DNA of 64,000 bases from Limanda limanda (Eukaryota; Chordata; Actinopteri; Pleuronectiformes; Pleuronectidae), in NCBI RefSeq assembly GCF_963576545.1, contig NC_083645.1:3186001-3250000 (forward strand), in the 5' to 3' direction. Below, one piece after another: positions 58,672-64,000 of the stretch (position 1 is the first letter of the stretch; every line of letters starts with the position of its first letter). Both the position numbers and the translations under genes were made by a program. The notes under the pieces are model-generated. The model did no database searches. It saw only the letters and a program-made list of their open reading frames with translations, and had not been told where the DNA came from.

Positions 58672-60110
58672 TTGATGGAGCTGGCGCTAATTGACTTGGA
58701 AGAGGACATTCTTGTTGTGACTTATTTTATGAGACGTGAGCAACAACAGAGGAGGAGACTGAGGCGGAGGTGGTCTGTACGTCCACTAAATCAATGGAGG
58801 CCGAGGACGGGAGAATATGCGTCTCTTGTTCGACCTCTGAGGGATATTGACGAAGAAATGCAATTTGTGTATTTCCGTATGTCAGCAGCCAGATTTGACG
58901 ACCTTCTTCGTCGTGTGGAACCACACATACGGCACCAGGGCCAACACAGCATGCCGGTCGATGCTGCCCAGGAACTCGCTGTGGCGCTACGACCTTTAGC
59001 ATCTGGTGCAAACCAACAGGCTGTAGCCTCGGACACTGGCATTGTGTCCGAGGCCTGCAAGGCGTTGTGGACAGCTCTACAGCCAGAATACCTACCCTGT
59101 CCCTCAACCAGCCAGTGGACAGCGATAGCAGCGGACTTTTGGCGGCTCTGGAACTACCCAAACTGCGTTGGCAGCCTCGACAGGAAGCATGTCACCATCA
59201 AGGCGCCACCTCATGCCGGGTGTGACTTTTTTAATTATAAGGTGCTCACTCCGTTGTCCTGATGGCAACATGCGATGCCAGGTATCGCTTCACGATGGTG
59301 GACGTCGGAGGGTATGGACGGGAGAGCGATGTCGGCATTTTTAAGGAGAGCACATTCGGGTCACAGATGGCTGAAAACAAGTTGAACCTGCCGCAATCGG
59401 CTCTTCTTCCCGGGACCAGGACCGATCCCCCCCACGTCATTGTTGCTGCCTTTCCCCTGCACAACAACATCATGCGTCCATTTCCAGGTATGTCACAAAC
59501 CATAATAATGAATTGCATTGCACGTTGCATATACATTTGACAGAATGTAGTATCTTATTTGTGATGGTGGTGCAACCATGTTCTATTCAGTAACACTCAT
59601 ACATTGTTTTTCGTTGTATTTTCAGGGGCAAATCTGACCAGGGAGAAGAGAATTGTCAACTACCGCCTCTCCAGAGCCAGGAGGGTAATCGAAAATGACT
59701 TTGGTATCATGGTGGCACGGTGGAGAATTCTTGGGAGGTAGATCGAGTTCCTGCCAGACAAGGCTGGGGATGTGGTCAAGGCTTGTGTAGTTCTCCACAA
59801 CTACCTGGCCTACACAGATGAGGCGACCACACCCGAGAGCCACTACATACCGCCAAGTTACTCTGATACAGACTCGGGGGGGGGGGGGGGGGGACTGTAT
59901 AGCCTGGTGAGTGGCGCAGAGTGGTTGCTGGCGACACCAATCTCTCACAGGCACCACAGTTATCAAGATGCTGTGCTACTAGAGTTGCCATGGGTGTGAG
60001 GAACGACCTGATGCAGTTCTTTCTGATGCCTGAGAGAGCGGTTCCATGGCAGAACGACAGAGTCGCGTGGCACACTTGGCCCCAGATCCTGACCTAATGA
60101 TGTTACCTGA
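58672..60110 (+). pseudogene. HARBI1-like transposase, copy 2, broken
   Basis: The frame starts [20 protein letters not shown], corresponding to residue 17 or so of copy 1, so the start is lost. It continues [52 protein letters not shown] (first Asp), [18 protein letters not shown] (second Asp). After a GT-AG intron (59,488-59,625) it continues [20 protein letters not shown] (Glu) and [19 protein letters not shown] 1-base deletion at about 59,242 shifts the frame, about 9 residues of the helix-turn-helix are deleted near 59,030, a TAG follows ILGR, and an 18-G run disrupts the end. The DDE residues themselves are all present. Confidence 0.88.
59876..59893 (+). repeat. Poly(G) run, 18 bases
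   Basis: An uninterrupted run of G inside the last transposase exon of Harbinger copy 2. It is a likely length-variable or error-prone site. Confidence 0.9.
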
Positions 60111-60278
60111 TATGCTGGCTTTTAGAATTGTAAAGAAAAAATCTCAACTGTCTGCTATAGCTGTGGGAAATGATTTGAGGCAATTCTTTGAAGCCAGAGT
60201 GAGCGGTCCTGTGGCACTTGCCCGCAGAAGACCTGACAGCGACCTGATGATCCTACCTGTTACATTCAGGTGAATTTC

Positions 60279-60590
60279 ATCAGACATGGTTCCTGCCTTT
60301 TGTGTGTCTCAGAGCTAGAGTTATTAAAAGCTGATAGTTGGCTTTTGTCTACAGCCACAACAAGATGGTAGAAGCCAAAGGTATTTGCATCCATATGGAC
60401 CTGGTCATAGCCCTGTTCACGTCTGATAGAGAGTCATCAGACATGGTTCCTGCCTTTTGTGTGTCTCAGAGCTAGTTATTAAAAACTGATAGTTGGCTTT
60501 TGTCTACAGCCACAACAAGAAGGTAGAAGCCAAAGGTATTTGCATCCATATGGTCCTGGTCATAGCCCTGTTCAAGCCTCGAATAGCATA
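60279..60590 (+). repeat. 157-bp tandem duplication in the Harbinger 3' region
   Basis: The unit starting CATCAGACATGGTTCCTGCC at about 60,279 recurs at about 60,436 with a few substitutions and small deletions. Both contain GATAGTTGGCTTTTGTCTAC and TTTGCATCCATATGG. The junction bases are CTGATAGAGAGT. It lies between the transposase and the accessory gene. Confidence 0.85.
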
Positions 60591-60960
60591 TTCTTTCATA
60601 CCTGATGACCTGTTACGCTGACTTTTAGCCATGTAGATAACCATTTACAAAATGCAAAGAAAATCCCCAACTGTTGAATTTAGTGTTTTATTTATAACAA
60701 ATGTATATACAAACAATAAAAAACAAAATAATAGAACAAGGTGCAAACAAAGTACTATAAACAAACAAGTTTCAAATAAGTGATATAAAAATAAGGTGCA
60801 AAAGAAGTACTACAAACAAACACGGTGCAAAGAAGTGATATAAAAACCAAGGTGCAAAATAAGTAATAAAACAACAGAGTGCAAAATACAAACTACAACT
60901 ATACACTGTACTAAATGTTTACAAATTACAGTAATTTGCAACATACGGCACATTGTCGGG

Positions 60961-63061
60961 CTAGTTAAAACGCATCAGGTCGTACACCTGATGCATTATT
61001 GCCCGTTGGTGGTCTATGGGCAGGTTCTTGGCCATAAAGCCTATGGGCTGCCCCCAGCAACTAAATTCGTCCTGCGGTGGTTGAGGACCAGGTTCCAGGG
61101 ATGGTAAGGTCCTTAACACTTGTGCCCTCTGCTCCTCGAGCCTGGAGAGCACATCTCTGAGGGAACTCTGGTCGTGCTCCACCAGTCTTCTCCTCTTCCT
61201 GGAACGAGGAGATGGCCGTACCATGGAGGCTGGAGGGGTGGCAGCAAGCAAACGAGTAGCGGCCTCAGGTGCTGCGGCGGATGAGTCTGGGGAGGATGGC
61301 TCTGTCTGCTGTTCATAATAATAAAAGAACAGTTGGCAATATAAAAATTGACTTTGGCTACGATGGTGAAAGTTACAGAACTGCATTCATTACATTAACA
61401 TAGTAAGCACTTTAAGAACAGGCAGTTGTTTTTTGCACTGCTAGTGAGCCAACTCGCCCACAAACAGTTTGCTTTTTTAGCAATTGCAAAACATCAATGC
61501 AGGCTCATTTGCCAGCTTTCCTCCCGTATTCCGTTTTGCAAAATGTTGAAGCCTACAACCACAATGTCTATCTGCAGTGTGGCTCTCGCTCTCCCACTCA
61601 CTGTTAGCTCGAGCACAAAGGGGCTGTTCAGAAATAAATATTTACCTTATTGTCGTAGTTAGACGTAGTCTCACGATGCTTTCTGTGTGGCAACAACCAC
61701 GACATAAAGGTAAAGAAAGAAGGGACCTTCTGCCCCCCTGCATCGCCACTGCTGCCTTTTGTGGTCTTCTTTACCCGGACAAATTTGTCCCGGATCTTCC
61801 TCCATCTCTTAATGCACTCTGGCACATCCAGACCGACAGCAGCCGAAATCTCTCTCCATGAGTTTGCCGTCATCTGTGCGTCTTTGTACGCTCTCCTGAG
61901 CCGCACATTTTTTACTAGGCAACTCATTGCCTGGATGCTTGACTTAATATTCAAGGCATGAAGCTCATTCCAGTCGATAGCAGCGTCCCGACAGGTATGC
62001 TACAAATAGAGAACACATATATATTGTCACACCGCGGTGAGGTTTGTCTTGTCTTGGGGTTTTTGTCTCGTAACTTCCTGTTTTATTTTGAAATCCTAAC
62101 TCTCCTCTCGTTTCAGGTCACTTGCCCTTCCTCATGTGTCACCGGTCTGATTGTCTCTGATTGTTTCCACCTGTTCCCTTCACCCTCATGTGCTTATAGT
62201 CTGCGTCTCCCCTTTGTCTTGTGCCGAAGTGTTTCGTTCTTGTTCGTGCACCTAAGCCTTACCCACAGTCATTGTCGTTTTTGCCAAAGAGTTTCTTGCT
62301 ACGCCACGTAAGTTGTTTTCTGTTTCCTCCTTGAGAGTGATTTTTTGTTTGTTAAAGTTTTCCAGTTTAGCTTTGTTTTGTGTTTGTAAACTGTTTTTCT
62401 TCCTCCCTTTTGGAGCGATTTATGTTAAGAGAGATTTAGTTAGTTTGTTGAGCCTCCTGTTTAGGTGAGCCTTTTCTTTTGCCCCATTTATTAGTAGTTT
62501 GGTTTTCCTCCTTCGGGAGCGCTTTTGATTTCTTGCTCTTGCCATTTGTTTGTCCTCCTTCGGGAGTGGTTTATGTTTAAAAGCTTTTTCTTTTTCTAGT
62601 GTATGTTTTGTATTTATTAGGAAGTTCTTTTTCCCTAGTTATTGCTTGCCAAGTATTATATTATATTATAGATATAGTTAGTGAGATTTTCATAGCCTTC
62701 TTGTTTGTCACTCTGCATTGAGGTTCTGAAATCAATAAAGTGTGCTGGTACGTGATATTCTCTGCTTCTGAGTCCTCATTCCAGTCCAGGCCTGACATAT
62801 ATGGATTTAAGAATACCATGATGAAGTCAGTTTGTCACCGGAATGTGCCATTGCAAGCAATCACATTTTAATAAACCATTACTAAACAAATATCCATCAA
62901 CAGTCACATCAGTTAACGGTTATATTTTCAGTATCATGACTCATTCAGTATTAATAACTTACAGTGGCGATCTGGAGTGCCCGACACACTCCCTCCACCT
63001 CCTCATCGTCTATGCTGGGGAGTTTTGCTGGGTGAAGGTTTTGCCATCTTCTGTCAAACAT
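60961..63061 (-). CDS. Harbinger MADF/SANT-BESS accessory protein, intact 3-exon frame
   Basis: The second protein of PIF/Harbinger elements binds the element ends and helps bring the transposase to the nucleus (family knowledge). Exon A (62,963-63,061) starts MFDRRWQNLHPAKLPSIDDE and ends at GTAAGT. Exon B (61,646-61,999) holds SCLVKNVRLRRAYKDAQMTA, NSWREISAAVGLDVPECIKR and WRKIRDKFVRVKK, the Trp-rich MADF/SANT fold. Exon C (60,961-61,308) has a Ser/Pro/Ala-rich linker, RPSPRSRKRRRLVEH (a nuclear-localisation-like cluster) and a BESS-like end, NLPIDHQRAIMHQVYDLM. Lengths are 99, 354 and 348 nt, all multiples of three, giving 266 residues without a stop. A solo LTR sits in intron 1. The start at 63,061 is the first ATG in frame. 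Confidence 0.7.
62025..62797 (+). mobile_element. Solo LTR, family D
   Basis: This 773-bp unit starts TGTCACACCGCGGTGAGG and ends CCAGGCCTGACA, with the perfect 5-bp duplication TATAT on both sides (62,020-62,024 and 62,798-62,802). AATAAAGTGTGC near 62,733 is the polyadenylation signal in plus orientation. It contains a diverged internal repeat around TCCTCCTTCGGGAG (62,506-62,565). TGTCAC...TGACA ends of this kind are typical of fish Gypsy-type LTRs; that family call is inference. Confidence 0.88.
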
Positions 63062-63100
63062 TCAACAGTTCACATTGTAACATGGACCTACTAATTCTTC

Positions 63101-64000
63101 ATCAGCAATGTCCAAATACAACATCAAACAAAGGACAACCACAAAAGTAGAAAATACAAATTGAAAACTTTTATTCGTAAAAATATCAATACATTGAAAT
63201 GAAGACAAATACAACCAAAAAACAATGCAAATTATGCACAAATTACATTAAATAAATTAGTAATGATGACACAAATAATTTACAAACAATGATAATAGTA
63301 AAAATACATAAATGGCGACATGAAGTGACATACTGCTCCTGGCTGCTTTACAATATACAGCTCAAAAGAGCTCAGTGAAGTTATTGGATCATGGTCAGAA
63401 TTGTGAAATTTGCCATGAAACAGGAAGTACTTTGTTAAGCCACTCTGCATTATCCAACTGGCTAACAACTACTGACCTATGATCACAATCCTGATCTGAA
63501 CAGCTCAATATATAAATATTAGTTCAGGGTCAGCACCACCTACTGATCAGTGTGAAAATTAAGTTGTGGTAACATTGTCCAATTGACACAAAATTGCTCA
63601 CGCCACATCAGAGCGCCTAGTTGAACAGATCTATATGTCTGTGCGTAATAATAGTGATGGCGCCACCTACTGGCAACAGGAAGTAAGCTTTGTTTTACAA
63701 CTATCACTCGATTTACATTTTCACGGAGTGATGTGCTATTTGATAGCGTGGACCGTAATGAGCAATTAGCAGGCAAGGATCGACATCGCATGACGGACGC
63801 AGGAAGTGAAGCGTTTATCCTTGCCGCAGTGTGCCAAACACATGCAACGCAGAGACGTGCGCTTGGTCATCGATCGCTCTCTCCGTCGACTGTAACAGGC
63901 TTCAATGTGGGGGTGCTCGGGCCCGCCAGTGCTACACCGTAGCCCTAGTTTTATTTTGTAACTACTTTCAAAATAGTAGCTTTACAATATACCAATCTGT
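63101..64000. other. Repeat-like sequence, no gene recognised
   Basis: Two related words, AGCACCACCTACTGATCAG (about 63,532) and GGCGCCACCTACTGGCAACA (about 63,659), and the closing stretch with GTGGGGGTGCTCGGGCCCG (about 63,907) look like dispersed fish repeats, but I cannot name the family. The right terminus of Harbinger copy 2 should fall at the start of this interval. Confidence 0.4.

Larger units (their letters stand above)
58668..63100. mobile_element. PIF/Harbinger transposon copy 2
   Basis: Convergent genes, a broken HARBI1-like transposase (plus) and an intact MADF/BESS-like accessory gene (minus), form the standard two-gene layout of PIF/Harbinger. The transposase lacks its first codons, so the left end is deleted or lies at the Penelope junction at about 58,668. 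The right end must lie beyond the accessory start at 63,061, but no inverted repeat was identified. A solo LTR (62,025-62,797) lies within. Confidence 0.7.

Overview
The window reads as nuclear DNA of a teleost fish. The evidence is the repeat content: tRNA-derived SINEs, L2 and Rex1/CR1-like LINEs, a Penelope-like retroelement, Tc1, hAT, piggyBac and PIF/Harbinger transposons, and a Helitron of the Helentron type with OTU domains. There are also spliced reading frames with GT-AG introns and a very long (TG)n tract. I found no convincing host protein-coding gene, tRNA, rRNA or CRISPR array. All assignments rest on motifs read from the sequence and on recall of the families; no database was searched.

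Bases 1 to about 27,400 are AT-rich and gene-poor. They hold scattered old insertions: two SINEs, three solo LTRs (9,297-10,192; 21,291-21,650; 24,589-24,893; each with a 5-bp target duplication), a piggyBac remnant, a LINE remnant and a Tc1 remnant. They also hold a 210-bp (TG)n microsatellite and a 68-nt hairpin at 7,127-7,194.

Bases 27,400-64,000 are a dense nest of mobile elements. The core is one minus-strand Helentron running from about 45.65 kb down to about 28.97 kb. Its order is: IDSH-type cysteine-peptidase-like segment, two OTU domains, 18-residue basic repeats, Cys-rich segment, Helitron N-terminal domain, HUH Rep, PIF1-type helicase, C-terminal endonuclease. It has been split by at least four later insertions: a 2,776-bp transposon with TTA target duplication that carries an intact three-exon gene; a solo LTR with CTGCC duplication; a hAT transposon; and an LTR-like segment that itself hosts an 870-bp hAT-type element.

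Upstream of it lies a minus-strand Rex1/CR1-like LINE (45.7-51.8 kb) split by a PIF/Harbinger transposon. Next is a minus-strand Penelope-like element (52.0-58.2 kb) whose ORF1 looks like an SGNH hydrolase. It is split by an 858-bp hAT-type element, a gag-like retroelement fragment and an L2 LINE. Last is a second PIF/Harbinger copy (58.7 to about 63.1 kb). Its transposase is broken, but its convergent accessory gene (MADF/SANT plus BESS-like) is open across three exons and has a solo LTR inside intron 1.

Functionally nearly everything is dead: the Rep, helicase, OTU, RT and transposase frames carry stops, frameshifts or lost catalytic residues. The two exceptions are transposon-borne accessory genes with complete frames, at 30,989-32,651 (231 residues) and 60,961-63,061 (266 residues).
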